Positions 36,777 through 46,432 are shown, counted from the stretch's first letter. The stretch: DNA of 64,000 bases from Chitinophaga niabensis (GCF_039545795.1 NZ_CP154260.1:2113001-2177000); one strand, 5' to 3'. Program-made: numbers and translations. Notes: generated by a model from the sequence alone, not told the origin.

Positions 36777-37928
36777 ATGACAAAGATCCATCGCATTGGT
36801 ATTATCATGAATGGCGTCACGGGACGAATGGGAACCAATCAGCACCTGCTGCGTTCCATTGTACCTATTATACAACAAGGCGGCGTAAAGATCAGCGATA
36901 CAGAATACATACTGCCGGAACCTGTGCTGGTAGGCCGCAACGAAGCACGCCTGCAACAACTGGCGGAAAGAACGGGCATCGCTTTGGTTTATAGCACAGA
37001 CTTAGACAGCCTGCTCAGCGATCCCAAATACAGTATCTATTTCGATGCACAAACTACAGGCCGCCGCGCAGAAAGTATCCGCAAAGCAGTAGCCGCAGGC
37101 AAACATATCTATTGTGAAAAGCCGGTAGCTGCTGATACGGCTACGGCGTTATCGTTATACGAACTGTGCAAAAGCGCAGGCCTTAAACACGGTGTGGTGC
37201 AGGATAAATTGTGGCTGCCGGGTATGTTGAAATTAAAGCGCTTAATGCAGCAGGGTTTCTTCGGACGCATATTATCCGTGAAAGGAGAATTCGGTTATTG
37301 GGTGTTTGAAGGGCATTCCATTCCTGCGCAACGCCCATCCTGGAATTACCGGAAAGAAGATGAAGGAGGTATTATACTGGATATGCTTTGCCATTGGCGT
37401 TATGTGCTGGACCATCTCTTCGGCAAAGTGAAAGCCGTATCCTGCCTCGGCGCCACGCATATTCCGGAAAGGATAGATGAACAGGGGAAACCTTATGCAT
37501 GCACAGCAGACGATGCGGCATATGCCACCTTTGAACTGGAAGGCGGCATCATTGCACAGTTCAATTCTTCCTGGACAACCCGTGTGCGCCGGGATGATCT
37601 GCTCACAATCCAGGTAGATGGCACACATGGTTCCGCAGTAGCCGGTTTGCGGGAATGTTACGTACAGCACTACGGCCATACGCCCAAACCGGTATGGAAC
37701 CCGGATATTGAACAGCCGGTAAAGTTCTTTGATGGCTGGGCGAAAGTACCGGAGCAGGAAGTATTTGAGAATGCGTTCAAAGTACAATGGGAACTTTTTC
37801 TGAAACATGTAGTGATAGATACGCCTTTCCCCTGGGACCTGAAGGAAGGTGCCAAAGGGGTACAACTGGCAGAGAAAGGAATGGAAAGCTGGGCAAAACG
37901 TTGTTGGATTAATATTGACCCTTTATGA
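36777..37928 (+). CDS. Gfo/Idh/MocA-family oxidoreductase (cytosolic)
   Basis: A 383-residue NAD(P)-dependent enzyme without a signal peptide. The N-terminus is a variant Rossmann loop (GIIMNGVTGRMGTNQHL); the family's catalytic motif is IYCEKPVAAD, followed by KHGVVQDKLWLPGM and the C-terminal sheet (GGIILDMLCHWRYVLDHLFG). It probably oxidises or reduces a sugar, sugar acid or inositol-like substrate supplied by the neighbouring genes. Its stop overlaps the SDR start by 4 bp (ATGA). Confidence 0.87.
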   Translation: MTKIHRIGIIMNGVTGRMGTNQHLLRSIVPIIQQGGVKISDTEYILPEPVLVGRNEARLQQLAERTGIALVYSTDLDSLLSDPKYSIYFDAQTTGRRAESIRKAVAAGKHIYCEKPVAADTATALSLYELCKSAGLKHGVVQDKLWLPGMLKLKRLMQQGFFGRILSVKGEFGYWVFEGHSIPAQRPSWNYRKEDEGGIILDMLCHWRYVLDHLFGKVKAVSCLGATHIPERIDEQGKPYACTADDAAYATFELEGGIIAQFNSSWTTRVRRDDLLTIQVDGTHGSAVAGLRECYVQHYGHTPKPVWNPDIEQPVKFFDGWAKVPEQEVFENAFKVQWELFLKHVVIDTPFPWDLKEGAKGVQLAEKGMESWAKRCWINIDPL

Positions 37929-38677
37929 GAAAAACAGCACTCATTACCGGCGGAAGCCGTGGCATAGGATTAGGCATTGCCATACAGCTTGCACAGCGCG
38001 GGTTTGATCTTGCGATCAATGGTGTGAGAGAGCAGGATGCTGTGTTGGATACTATTGCGCAGTTGAAGTCTTATGGCGGAGAGGTGATCTATTGCCGTGC
38101 GGATGTTGGAAATGCCGGGCAGCGTGCGGAGATGTTGCAGCAGGTAACTGATCATTACGGCACTTTACAGGTGCTGGTGAATAACGCGGGTGTTGCACCC
38201 AAAGAGCGAAAAGACATACTGGAAACAACAGAAGAAAGCTTCGACCGCCTGATGAATATGAACCTCAAAGGCGCCTTCTTTCTTACACAGGCTGTTGCCA
38301 ATATGATGATCAGACAGCAGGAAGGATGCATCATCAATGTATCTTCCATCTCTGCTACGGTAGCCTCTGTAACAAGGGGAGAATACTGCATTTCAAAGGC
38401 CGGCCTCAGTATGATGACGCAATTGTTTGCCGTACGTTTAGGCGCACATCGGATACCCGTGTATGAAATAAGACCGGGCATCATTGCAACAGATATGACA
38501 GCCGGCGTAAAAGAAAAATATGATCAGCTGATCGGCAACGGTCTGCTGGTACAGCCCCGCTGGGGATTGCCGGAGGATGTGGGAAAAGCCGTGGCCATGC
38601 TGGCTGCAGGCGACCTGCCTTATTCAACCGGCCAGGTGATTATGATAGATGGCGGATTGACCTTACCACGTTTATAA
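37925..38677 (+). CDS. Short-chain dehydrogenase/reductase
   Basis: A 250-residue classical SDR: cofactor motif TGGSRGIG, NNAG in LVNNAGVA, catalytic Ser in NVSSISA, Tyr/Lys in EYCISKAG, and the terminal GQVIMIDGG. Such proteins are often named 3-ketoacyl-ACP reductase automatically, but this operon points to a sugar-acid or keto-sugar substrate, for example a KduD-like role. It is tightly packed between the Gfo/Idh/MocA gene (4-bp overlap) and the MFS gene (9-bp gap). Confidence 0.87.
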   Translation: MRKTALITGGSRGIGLGIAIQLAQRGFDLAINGVREQDAVLDTIAQLKSYGGEVIYCRADVGNAGQRAEMLQQVTDHYGTLQVLVNNAGVAPKERKDILETTEESFDRLMNMNLKGAFFLTQAVANMMIRQQEGCIINVSSISATVASVTRGEYCISKAGLSMMTQLFAVRLGAHRIPVYEIRPGIIATDMTAGVKEKYDQLIGNGLLVQPRWGLPEDVGKAVAMLAAGDLPYSTGQVIMIDGGLTLPRL

Positions 38678-38686
38678 ATTTTTGTT

Positions 38687-39916
38687 ATGCCCGAAGAAAA
38701 GAACTCCACGCGAAAAGAACTGCTCCGCCTGCCCGTGATCGTAGCTGCATTGGGCTACCTTGTTGATATGTATGACCTCTTCCTGTTCAGCGTAGTACGT
38801 GTTCCCAGTTTAAAGTCGTTAGGTATACCGGAAGAAGAAATGTTAGGTAAAGGCGCTTTGCTTCTGAATATGCAAATGGCCGGCCTGCTGATCGGCGGTA
38901 TCATCTGGGGCGTGCTGGGCGACAAGAGAGGCCGCCTTTCTGTGTTGTTCGGCTCCATCCTCATTTACTCACTGGCAAATATCGCCAATGGTCTTGTACA
39001 GTCCGTTCCGCAATATGCGCTGATGCGTTTCATTGCAGGCATTGGATTAGCAGGTGAACTGGGCGCAGGGGTAACACTTGTTACCGAAGTACTGCCTAAA
39101 CGCATCAGGGGATACGGTACCACCCTGGTTGCCACGCTTGGGGTCATTGGGGCGATCCTGGCGTACTTTATGGCCGATCTGTTTCAATGGCGTATCTCTT
39201 ACTTTATAGGCGGCGGATTGGGTTTATTACTGCTTGTGCTGCGAATGCGTGTTTTTGAATCGGGGATCTACCTGCGCACAAAAGCCATGCAGGTATCCAG
39301 GGGGAATTTTCTTTCGCTTTTTACACACAAAAAGAAACTATTGAAATACCTGCAGTGCATTGCCATTGGGTTACCCATCTGGTTTGTGGTGGGTATACTG
39401 ATCACCTTCTCACCGGAGTTCGGCAGGGCCATGGGGCTTAACATGCCTATAGTGGCAGGTAAAGCAGTGATGCTGGCGTTTGCAGGGCAGGTGGTGGGCG
39501 ATATCGCCAGTGGTTTATTCAGCCAGTTCTTTCACAGCAGGAAGAAGATCATTGCCTTGTTCATCGGCATGTCTGCCATCATGGTAGGCATTTATCTTTT
39601 ATTGCCCTTTAAAGAAGCAAATACTTTTTACATCGTTTGTGTGCTGCTAGGGTTTGCCAATGGTTACTGGGCTTTATTTGTAACAGTAGCGGCAGAGTTG
39701 TTTGGCACCAATCTCCGCGCAACGGTAGCTACTACCGTTCCTAATTTTGTGCGGGGCGCTACTATTCCTTTAACGATCTTATTCCTCTGGCTGAAGCAGT
39801 ACTGGGGCATTCTGAACAGTGCAGGTGTAGTGGGATTGCTCACTGTTGTGCTGGCCGTGATTGCATTATGGTGGATGGATGAAACATTTGAAAAGGATCT
39901 CGATTACTTAGAATAA
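38687..39916 (+). CDS. MFS transporter (metabolite:proton symporter type)
   Basis: A 409-residue protein with about 12 membrane helices. Helix 1 carries LVDMYDLFLF, a motif of the aromatic-acid and metabolite:H+ symporter branches; the loop between helices 2 and 3 has the MFS motif GVLGDKRGR; helix 4 has GELGAGVTLVTEVLPKRIRG. It likely imports the organic-acid or oligosaccharide substrate of the four upstream enzymes across the inner membrane. It is last in the operon and followed by several hairpins. Confidence 0.87.
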   Translation: MPEEKNSTRKELLRLPVIVAALGYLVDMYDLFLFSVVRVPSLKSLGIPEEEMLGKGALLLNMQMAGLLIGGIIWGVLGDKRGRLSVLFGSILIYSLANIANGLVQSVPQYALMRFIAGIGLAGELGAGVTLVTEVLPKRIRGYGTTLVATLGVIGAILAYFMADLFQWRISYFIGGGLGLLLLVLRMRVFESGIYLRTKAMQVSRGNFLSLFTHKKKLLKYLQCIAIGLPIWFVVGILITFSPEFGRAMGLNMPIVAGKAVMLAFAGQVVGDIASGLFSQFFHSRKKIIALFIGMSAIMVGIYLLLPFKEANTFYIVCVLLGFANGYWALFVTVAAELFGTNLRATVATTVPNFVRGATIPLTILFLWLKQYWGILNSAGVVGLLTVVLAVIALWWMDETFEKDLDYLE

Positions 39917-40214
39917 CAACTGTCCGTCTTCGAACAAAATTGTGCGGGATCGCACAGGGAAAGAAGAAATATAGTATTGATAATGAATTGGTTAGTGCTT
40001 GGCATCATACTTGCCTGCCTCAACGCATTAACGTTAGCGAAATTTTATAACCCTGACAGCCCCAAAAAAAGATTGCTACCGTCAGGGCTAAAATTGCAGA
40101 AACCACGCTTCGCGCGTGGTTTTATTTTTGGGTTAATCGTTACGCAGCATTTCAGGGATTTCTTTTTAATGGTAATAAAAAGGGAGAGTGGCCTGGCCGC
40201 TCTCCCTGGTATTT
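39917..40214. other. 298-bp gap with three hairpins including a terminator
   Basis: tgtgcg-ggat-cgcaca (39941-39956) is a perfect hairpin without a T run. ccctgac (40051-40057) and gtcaggg (40081-40087) form a long-loop hairpin, whose right arm could alternatively pair with agcccc at 40058. aaccacgc (40101-40108) with gcgtggtt (40114-40121), then tttattttt, is a good rho-independent terminator of the operon. No believable gene lies here. Confidence 0.75.
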
Positions 40215-40742
40215 TTAGTGGCCTCTGCCGCCACCGCCGCCGCTTTGCTGCATGCGGAAGTTAAGGATGTCCCGGTCAAACAGGTAAAGACCGCTCTTGT
40301 CCTCACCGATCATTTCCAGCTTCTCGTTGAGGGTGCGGGCCAGTCTTTCTTCTTCAATCTGTTCCGAAACATACCATTGGAGGAAGTTATGGGTAGCATA
40401 ATCTTTCTCCTGGAGAGACATATGAACAAGTTCATTAATGCTTTCTGATACCTTGATCTCATGTGAGAGGAATTCTTCAAACACACGTTTGATAGAGAGG
40501 AAGGTGATAATGGGTTGACCCAGGTGGGGTACCACGCCAAAACCGCCGCGTTCATTGATGAACTTGATCAGTTTCAGCATATGCACACGCTCTTCATCTG
40601 ATTGTTTGTAGAAGAATTCGGATACGCCGGGAAGGCCGGGTTGAATATCTGCCCAGGATGCCATAGCCAGGTATGCCTGCGAGGAGGCTGCTTCGAGCGC
40701 CACCTGTGCGTTCAGCGCTTCTTGAATAGTTTTACTTAACAT
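40215..40742 (-). CDS. Non-haem ferritin
   Basis: A 175-residue four-helix ferritin. Ferroxidase-type ligands are seen in EAASSQAYLAMASW, QSDEERVHMLKLIKF (the E-x-x-H site) and WYVSEQIEEERLARTL. The C-terminus ends in a Gly-rich tail (QQSGGGGGRGH), unusual but plausible as a surface extension. It forms a cage that stores iron in the cytosol. It lies 34 bp downstream of murI; an AT-rich stretch just before its start may hold a separate promoter. Confidence 0.92.
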   Translation of the reverse strand: MLSKTIQEALNAQVALEAASSQAYLAMASWADIQPGLPGVSEFFYKQSDEERVHMLKLIKFINERGGFGVVPHLGQPIITFLSIKRVFEEFLSHEIKVSESINELVHMSLQEKDYATHNFLQWYVSEQIEEERLARTLNEKLEMIGEDKSGLYLFDRDILNFRMQQSGGGGGRGH

Positions 40743-40776
40743 ATAGAGATCGTTCTAGTTGATTTAAATATACGAA

Positions 40777-41604
40777 TTATAAGGATAGGTGACGGCTTTT
40801 AACTGTTTCTTCGAAGAAGATGCCAGCCTGCCTGTCGAAGGTTTCAATATCATCTGTGGTATAAAAAGTACGGCTGCCGCCGGTGCTGCATTTTGCGGCC
40901 ATTTCCGGATGCCTTTCCAGGTAAGCTTTCAGGCTGTGTGAAAGTATGGGGCCCTGGGAAAGCAGTGTTACATTGGGTGGCAGGTGTTGTTGCAGTTTAT
41001 CCATTAACAGCGGGTAATGGGTACATCCGAGTACGATGGTATCTATATCTGATGATTGCACCATCAGTTGCCGGATGTATTTATGAATGAAATAATCTGC
41101 CCCTTCGCTATTGTATTCATTGTTCTCCACCAGGGGCACCCACATAGGGCAGGCCTGCTGGTAAACGGTGATATCCGGAAAGAATTTTTCTATTTCAATG
41201 GGGTAACTCTGGGAAGTAACGGTACCATTGGTGCCAAAGATCCCTACCTGTTTACTCTGTGTGTAATTGCCTACGATCTCTGTAGTAGGACGGATAATGC
41301 CCAGTACACGGCGTTCCGGATCTATCTTCGGCAGGTCGTTCTGCTGAATGGTGCGCAATGCTTTTGCGGAAGCGGTATTGCAGGCCAGGATTACGAGGTG
41401 ACAACCCATATTGAATAAATGCTGTACACACTCCAGCGTATAGTGATATACGGTATCAAAAGAACGCCCTCCGTAAGGTGCGCGGCCATTATCCCCGAGG
41501 TAGATGTAATCGTATTGCGGTAACTCCTTCACAATCTCTTTCAGTACCGTTAAACCGCCATATCCTGAATCAAATACGCCTATTGGTCCTTTCTTTTTAT
41601 CCAT
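40777..41604 (-). CDS. murI: Glutamate racemase
   Basis: A 275-residue two-domain racemase with both catalytic cysteines, Cys75 in LACNTASA and Cys194 in VLGCTHYPLL, and the N-terminal Asp12 in FDSGYGG. It converts L-glutamate to D-glutamate for peptidoglycan precursors. GDNGRAPYG replaces the more common GDTARVPYG. It lies 19 bp after the last exporter permease gene on the same strand, so it may be read from that operon. Confidence 0.95.
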   Translation of the reverse strand: MDKKKGPIGVFDSGYGGLTVLKEIVKELPQYDYIYLGDNGRAPYGGRSFDTVYHYTLECVQHLFNMGCHLVILACNTASAKALRTIQQNDLPKIDPERRVLGIIRPTTEIVGNYTQSKQVGIFGTNGTVTSQSYPIEIEKFFPDITVYQQACPMWVPLVENNEYNSEGADYFIHKYIRQLMVQSSDIDTIVLGCTHYPLLMDKLQQHLPPNVTLLSQGPILSHSLKAYLERHPEMAAKCSTGGSRTFYTTDDIETFDRQAGIFFEETVKSRHLSL

Positions 41605-41623
41605 GCTACAAAGTAAGTATTTT

Positions 41624-42736
41624 TTATGCCCACTTTCTCATTTTCATCAGACAGATAAAGGTATAAAAAAGCCAGAGGGCACATAGGTGAAATAGTTCCG
41701 GCATACGGTCACTGATATGCGCACCCTGTTGCACAATGCCCTGATAAAGTGAAAGGAAAGGTGTGATAGGCAGAATGCCGGACACTACTTTTAAGGCATC
41801 CGGTAATTGCTGGATGGGCCAGGTGTAACCGGTGATAAGGAAAATAGGGTAGGTGGAAAAAGCCATCAGCTGTGTGCACAATAACTGGCTGCGGAATAAC
41901 AGGCCAATGAAAATGCCCATTGGAATGAGAGATAACAGGAACAGTGCTGTAGCAACACCCAGCTCCCAGGGATTACCGAGTAACTGAAGGTCCAGTACCC
42001 CGAAGTTCACCGTGAGGAAAAAGAAGGCATAACAACTGAAGAGGATTAAGTAAAAGAGGCCTTTACCCCAGAGGGCAGAGGAGAGATTTTTTTCCTCATA
42101 AAAAAGAGAACCCCTTTGTCTTTCCGCCGCCACACCTCCCGCCAGCCCCAGCAATAAAGTCTGCTGCAGGATCATAGCCAGCAGGCCGGGAAGGAGAAAG
42201 GTGCCGTAATCTGTTCTGTTATTAAAGAGTGGCCGGAAATCAGGCTTCACAGGCATCACTTCCTGCAAAGATGCTTCCGTGTTCATCCCTTTCTTCTGAA
42301 GATATTGCAAACGTACGCCTGCACCCACTGTTAAACCTACCTGTGTAATGGTGCCCATCACATCACTGGAAGGCAGGAAACGTGCGGCGTTCACGGCTAA
42401 TACCATATTGGTCTGCTGCAGGGAGAGCACTTTTTTCTCCATGCCTTCACGGATGTACAGGAAGCCCTGTACTTTTCCCTGCAGCATACTTTCCTTTGCG
42501 GCAGCGAGATTGGTAACGGCAGCAACATGCACCATCTGCGTATTGTCTATCTGCCGGATCATTAAACGGGATAAACCGGTATGATCTTCATCCACCACGG
42601 CAATGGGTACTTCTTCTTCCGTTTTATAAGAGTAGATACTACCGTAGAAGAAAGCATACAGCAATGGTGCAATGAGCAAGGTGAGCAGCAGGCTATGATC
42701 TTTAGCCACCAGTTTTACTTCACGGAGTAATAGCAT
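41624..42736 (-). CDS. ABC-2-type exporter permease 2
   Basis: A 370-residue membrane protein with one N-terminal helix (~15-35), a large periplasmic domain (EEVPIAVVDEDHTGLSRLM) and five C-terminal helices from ~175. This is the ABC-2 layout of YbhR/YbhS-like drug or toxin exporters. It overlaps the other permease by 17 bp. Together they should form the membrane channel of an export pump, but no ATP-binding gene accompanies them. Confidence 0.88.
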   Translation of the reverse strand: MLLLREVKLVAKDHSLLLTLLIAPLLYAFFYGSIYSYKTEEEVPIAVVDEDHTGLSRLMIRQIDNTQMVHVAAVTNLAAAKESMLQGKVQGFLYIREGMEKKVLSLQQTNMVLAVNAARFLPSSDVMGTITQVGLTVGAGVRLQYLQKKGMNTEASLQEVMPVKPDFRPLFNNRTDYGTFLLPGLLAMILQQTLLLGLAGGVAAERQRGSLFYEEKNLSSALWGKGLFYLILFSCYAFFFLTVNFGVLDLQLLGNPWELGVATALFLLSLIPMGIFIGLLFRSQLLCTQLMAFSTYPIFLITGYTWPIQQLPDALKVVSGILPITPFLSLYQGIVQQGAHISDRMPELFHLCALWLFYTFICLMKMRKWA

Positions 42737-43895
42737 ATCTCACTGATTTATTCAACCGGATCTGTAAAAAGAATACCGCTATAAAAAAAGTAAAGCCAAT
42801 GAATAGCAGCAGCCGGGTGATCTCCGGCATGGCATACCGCAAAGGCAGTTCCATGAAATACAATTTGAAGAAGCCATCCAGGAAAGGCGTATAAGGCATC
42901 AGGCTGGCATAATACTGATCATACCAGGGCATGCCCCAACGGGGAAATGTAAAACCGCTAAACACAAATGCCGGCGAAGTATAGAACAACCCTGCGTCCA
43001 GTGCCAGCATTACATCACTGGCAATTACGGAAGCCATTATGCCAATACCGATACAGGCCAGCGCTAATAAGTTAAACAATAAAAACAACTGCCAGAGTGT
43101 ACCGGGATGACTTAAAGAAAAGATAGGAAAGATCACACCCGTCATCAGCACAAAATTCACCCATGAGGTAGTGAGGTGTGCAATGGTTTTACCTGTGATG
43201 ATCAGTCCTGCGCTGTTACGTGCTGTAACACGCAATGCCTCCATCGTACTTTCTTTCCATTCCTGGTTAATGATCAGTACCGCCACCATAATGATCATCA
43301 TCTGCAGGGCTACCGTGATCAGGCCGGGCACCAGGTAATGTTGATAGTTATAAGTGGGATTGTATAAGGGATAAACCGTGAGGCTCACCGGCATGATCAA
43401 TGCCATGGCCTTCTCCTGCGGCATACCAGTTTTCATGAACTTCTGCAGGTTCACACCGGAGCCTGCAGTGATGATCACGGTGGATGCATCTTTATAAATT
43501 AATTTCCCCGGCACCAGTGAGGCAGCATTGGTGTAAATAGTAACGCTTACAGGGTGACGGCTTTTGATATCTTTTTCCATGCCTTTGGGGAAGTGGATAG
43601 CGCCAATGATCTTTTGTTCCTGCATGCGTTGCTCCAGTTCTGCCTGGCTGCTCACCTGTTCAGTAATATGAATACTGGCCGTTTGTTCCAGCAGGAAAGT
43701 GATCTGCCTTGAAACGGGGGAGTGGTCTTCATCCCAGATGGCAACGGGCAGGTCTTCTGCCTGTTGTTTGTTATAGATGAATGCATAGAAAAAGAAAAGC
43801 AGCGGCGGGATCACCAGCAGCACAAGGTTATGCTCCGGGCGGGTGAGAATGCGTTTCCATTCCCGCAGGGTGATCTGTAGCAGGGCCTTGATCAT
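42720..43895 (-). CDS. ABC-2-type exporter permease 1
   Basis: A 391-residue membrane protein with the same plan as its neighbour: N-terminal helix (NLVLLVIPPLLFFFYAFIY), periplasmic domain (DLPVAIWDEDHSPVSRQI) and five or six C-terminal helices. The similarity of the two periplasmic domains points to an old duplication and a heterodimeric channel. Its start overlaps the HlyD-type gene stop by 4 bp. Confidence 0.88.
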   Translation of the reverse strand: MIKALLQITLREWKRILTRPEHNLVLLVIPPLLFFFYAFIYNKQQAEDLPVAIWDEDHSPVSRQITFLLEQTASIHITEQVSSQAELEQRMQEQKIIGAIHFPKGMEKDIKSRHPVSVTIYTNAASLVPGKLIYKDASTVIITAGSGVNLQKFMKTGMPQEKAMALIMPVSLTVYPLYNPTYNYQHYLVPGLITVALQMMIIMVAVLIINQEWKESTMEALRVTARNSAGLIITGKTIAHLTTSWVNFVLMTGVIFPIFSLSHPGTLWQLFLLFNLLALACIGIGIMASVIASDVMLALDAGLFYTSPAFVFSGFTFPRWGMPWYDQYYASLMPYTPFLDGFFKLYFMELPLRYAMPEITRLLLFIGFTFFIAVFFLQIRLNKSVRYAITP

Positions 43896-44881
43896 GGGAT
43901 TAGCAGGGCTGCGGTCATACCCGGCCGGAGACCCTTTATAGTGTTTACATCAACAGGTTTACATTCTACTGTAAAAGTGCGCAGTTCAAATTTCCCTTTT
44001 TCTTTTACAGGCACCCAGTTCGCAAATTCCAGCGATGGTGCTACGGCAGAAACATATACATCAAATTCTTCCGGCTGGCAGCCCGGTACTTTCACGCGGG
44101 CTTTAGCACCGAGCGGCAGTGCACCGGCTTTATCCTGCCGGATATTGAAACGGATGAAATAAGATGAATGCTTTTGCAGGGTCATCATCGGATACCCGAT
44201 GCTTACAATCTCCCCTTCGTGGATCACTAAGGAAGAGATAATACCATCTGCCGGTGCATAAATGCGGGTGTTGTCTGTGAGTGCTTTGGTGAGTTCATAT
44301 CCTTCTTCCGCCTGTTTTAAAATAGCGGTAGCTGTTTGTATGATCTCCGGCTGTGTGCCCTTTTCCAGCATCTCCTGGTTGAGGCGAGCAATTTCCATTT
44401 CTTTTTTAGCTGCCTGGTATTTGAAGTGGATAAGGTCTTTTTCCGTGCCGGATATTACGCTGTCGTTATACAGGCGTTCCATACGCTGGTATGTTTTCTG
44501 TGCGAGGTTATACTGTTCCTGCGCAATGTTGTAGAGGTTACCGGCATTTTTAATGATCTCCGGCCGCGCGCCTTTTTGCAGTAGTTTAACCTGTGAAGAA
44601 GCTGCTTCAATAGCGGCTTCTGCCTGGCGGCGGATAGCGTTGATCTCTGTGGTCCTTAATACGCCGAGGAGCTGTCCCTGTTTTACGGTATCGCCGCTTT
44701 CTACGAGCAGGGTATCCAGCCTGCCGGGGAATTCTGCGGCTACATCCACATAAGAGGCATCCACCATGCCAAGAAAAGTGTTATCGTTGCCGGCAGGATT
44801 ACGCAGCAGGAACAGTAATGCAATCAGCAGGATGATGACGGGAATGAACAGTGCCCAGTATTGTGAGAAGAATTTTTTCAT
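43892..44881 (-). CDS. HlyD-family periplasmic adaptor
   Basis: A 329-residue membrane-fusion protein. One N-terminal helix (~10-27) precedes the biotinyl-lipoyl half motif (DTLLVESGDTVKQGQLLG), a long coiled-coil hairpin (AEAAIEAASSQVKLLQKG to ~190) and the second lipoyl half with a beta-barrel (IYAPADGIISSLVIHEGE). It links the inner-membrane permeases to the TolC-like protein encoded upstream with a 4-bp overlap. Confidence 0.92.
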   Translation of the reverse strand: MKKFFSQYWALFIPVIILLIALLFLLRNPAGNDNTFLGMVDASYVDVAAEFPGRLDTLLVESGDTVKQGQLLGVLRTTEINAIRRQAEAAIEAASSQVKLLQKGARPEIIKNAGNLYNIAQEQYNLAQKTYQRMERLYNDSVISGTEKDLIHFKYQAAKKEMEIARLNQEMLEKGTQPEIIQTATAILKQAEEGYELTKALTDNTRIYAPADGIISSLVIHEGEIVSIGYPMMTLQKHSSYFIRFNIRQDKAGALPLGAKARVKVPGCQPEEFDVYVSAVAPSLEFANWVPVKEKGKFELRTFTVECKPVDVNTIKGLRPGMTAALLIP

Positions 44882-46332
44882 TGTAGCAGCGTAGTGATTT
44901 GTTGTGGTGTTCCAAGAATGTTATAATATTCCGCAGCTGCCAGCAGGTAGCCGAACAGCGCGGTATAATAGGCTTTGCCTATTTCTTCTTCTATCAGCAG
45001 CGCATCATTTACATCTTTTACGGAAGAGAGTTGGTTGGCTAATCTTTCCTGTACCTGTGCAGTGGTTAATTGCGCCTGTGCCCTTGCCTGTGAGAGGGAT
45101 TGCATATCCCTTTGCAGCACCGTTACTTTATTCCTTACTACGGCAGCACCTGCTTCCAGTAAAGCCTGTGTATTATCTGCAGCAATCTTTGCTTCATCTA
45201 CCCAAAGCTTAGTGGCCTTTACTTTTTTCTGATGGGAGAAACCGCTGAACAGGTTCCATTGCATTTCCACACCTACCAGCCAGGGTGGCGTGGTAATGGG
45301 GAGATCGCGCTGATAGAGGTTCAGGCTGGCAATACCAAAGATGTTGGGCAGTGAAAGCGATCTGCTGGCTTTCACGGTACTTTCTGCGAGGGCTGTTTTA
45401 CTGGCCACGGCTTTATATGTGGGATTGCCTTTATAGAACCCTTCCGGCGGCAGGATGCTTTCCAGCTGTTTGTAATGCAGTGTATCCGTGATAGTGAGTG
45501 TGGTATCCTGCGGTAATTGCATAAGGCGTTTAAGTTCCACCATGGCATTGATCTTTTCCAATGCTATGTTCTCATGGCGGGAGCGTGCGAAAGTAAGTGC
45601 TACGGTAGCCCAGTTCCTTTGATAAGGTGGAATGATCTCATTATTGACGAGGGAAATGGCAAAACGTTCATTACGCTCCATGGATGCTACGATCCTTTCC
45701 TGGGAAAGCAGTACGGCATTAAAATACAGGATGCGGATATAAGCAGCAGCTAATAAAAAATCCATTTGCTTTTCCACGAGTTCCACATTCACGATGCCGG
45801 ATTCATATTCTGCTTTTGCAATGTCTCTTGCGGTGGCCAGTTTACCGCCAAGGTAAATAGGCTGGCGCAGCCCTAATGCGGCCGTGAAGTATTGCTGCTT
45901 GCTGAGGGCCGGGTTGTAATTGGGATATACTGTATTAATGATGCCTTTGGTGGTATTGTAAATACCATCCTGTACCGGTTGGGGAAGAGGATTGCCCGTG
46001 ATCTGCTGATACACGGAATTGGCAGTGGATACACTTTGTTGCGAAGAACCTTCTACAATACCATTCTTTACCTGTTGCAGGTTTACTTCGAGTGGCTGAC
46101 TGAGATAGTTATAACCTGCCAGCAGGTCCACTTTGGGGAAGTAGGTGCTTTGTTCTGCTTTCAGCTGGTATTGCCTGGCCTGCAGGGAGCGGCGCGCCTG
46201 TTCTACCGCGAGATTCTTATTCCTGGCTATCCGGAAACAGTCTGCCAGGCTAAGTTCTCCGGATTGCGCTGCAGCCGGGGTACAGGCTGTTAAACATATC
46301 AGCAGGATGTTGATACTTGCTTTTGGGTTCAT
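44878..46332 (-). CDS. TolC-family outer-membrane efflux protein
   Basis: A 484-residue protein. The start at ATG 46332 gives a signal peptide (MNPKASINILLICLTACTPA, ending AAAQ); the frame is open further upstream but codes nothing recognisable. Two OEP repeats with long helices (SLADCFRIARNKNLAVEQAR; the C-terminal half has QARAQAQLTTAQVQERL) fit the trimeric TolC channel. It is first gene of the exporter operon 46332-41624. Confidence 0.9.
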   Translation of the reverse strand: MNPKASINILLICLTACTPAAAQSGELSLADCFRIARNKNLAVEQARRSLQARQYQLKAEQSTYFPKVDLLAGYNYLSQPLEVNLQQVKNGIVEGSSQQSVSTANSVYQQITGNPLPQPVQDGIYNTTKGIINTVYPNYNPALSKQQYFTAALGLRQPIYLGGKLATARDIAKAEYESGIVNVELVEKQMDFLLAAAYIRILYFNAVLLSQERIVASMERNERFAISLVNNEIIPPYQRNWATVALTFARSRHENIALEKINAMVELKRLMQLPQDTTLTITDTLHYKQLESILPPEGFYKGNPTYKAVASKTALAESTVKASRSLSLPNIFGIASLNLYQRDLPITTPPWLVGVEMQWNLFSGFSHQKKVKATKLWVDEAKIAADNTQALLEAGAAVVRNKVTVLQRDMQSLSQARAQAQLTTAQVQERLANQLSSVKDVNDALLIEEEIGKAYYTALFGYLLAAAEYYNILGTPQQITTLLQ

Positions 46333-46406
46333 ATTCAGGATTATTAACATCCCGCTGAAAGAATTGTTCACATATTTATGTGGGTGAAGGCGACCACCCG
46401 CCAATG

Positions 46407-46414
46407 TAACTTTG
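46407..46414 (+). promoter_or_regulatory. TAnnTTTG -7 element of the lipoprotein gene
   Basis: TAACTTTG lies 18 bp before ATG 46433. No -33 TTTG is clear at the usual distance. Confidence 0.5.
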
Positions 46415-46432
46415 CAAATTAAACCCCATATT

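Noticed and set aside
39977-40264. Open frame with a hydrophobic start in the gap after the MFS gene
   Set aside because: It runs through a clear terminator and into the antisense of the ferritin 3' end; only the first 20 residues look membrane-like.
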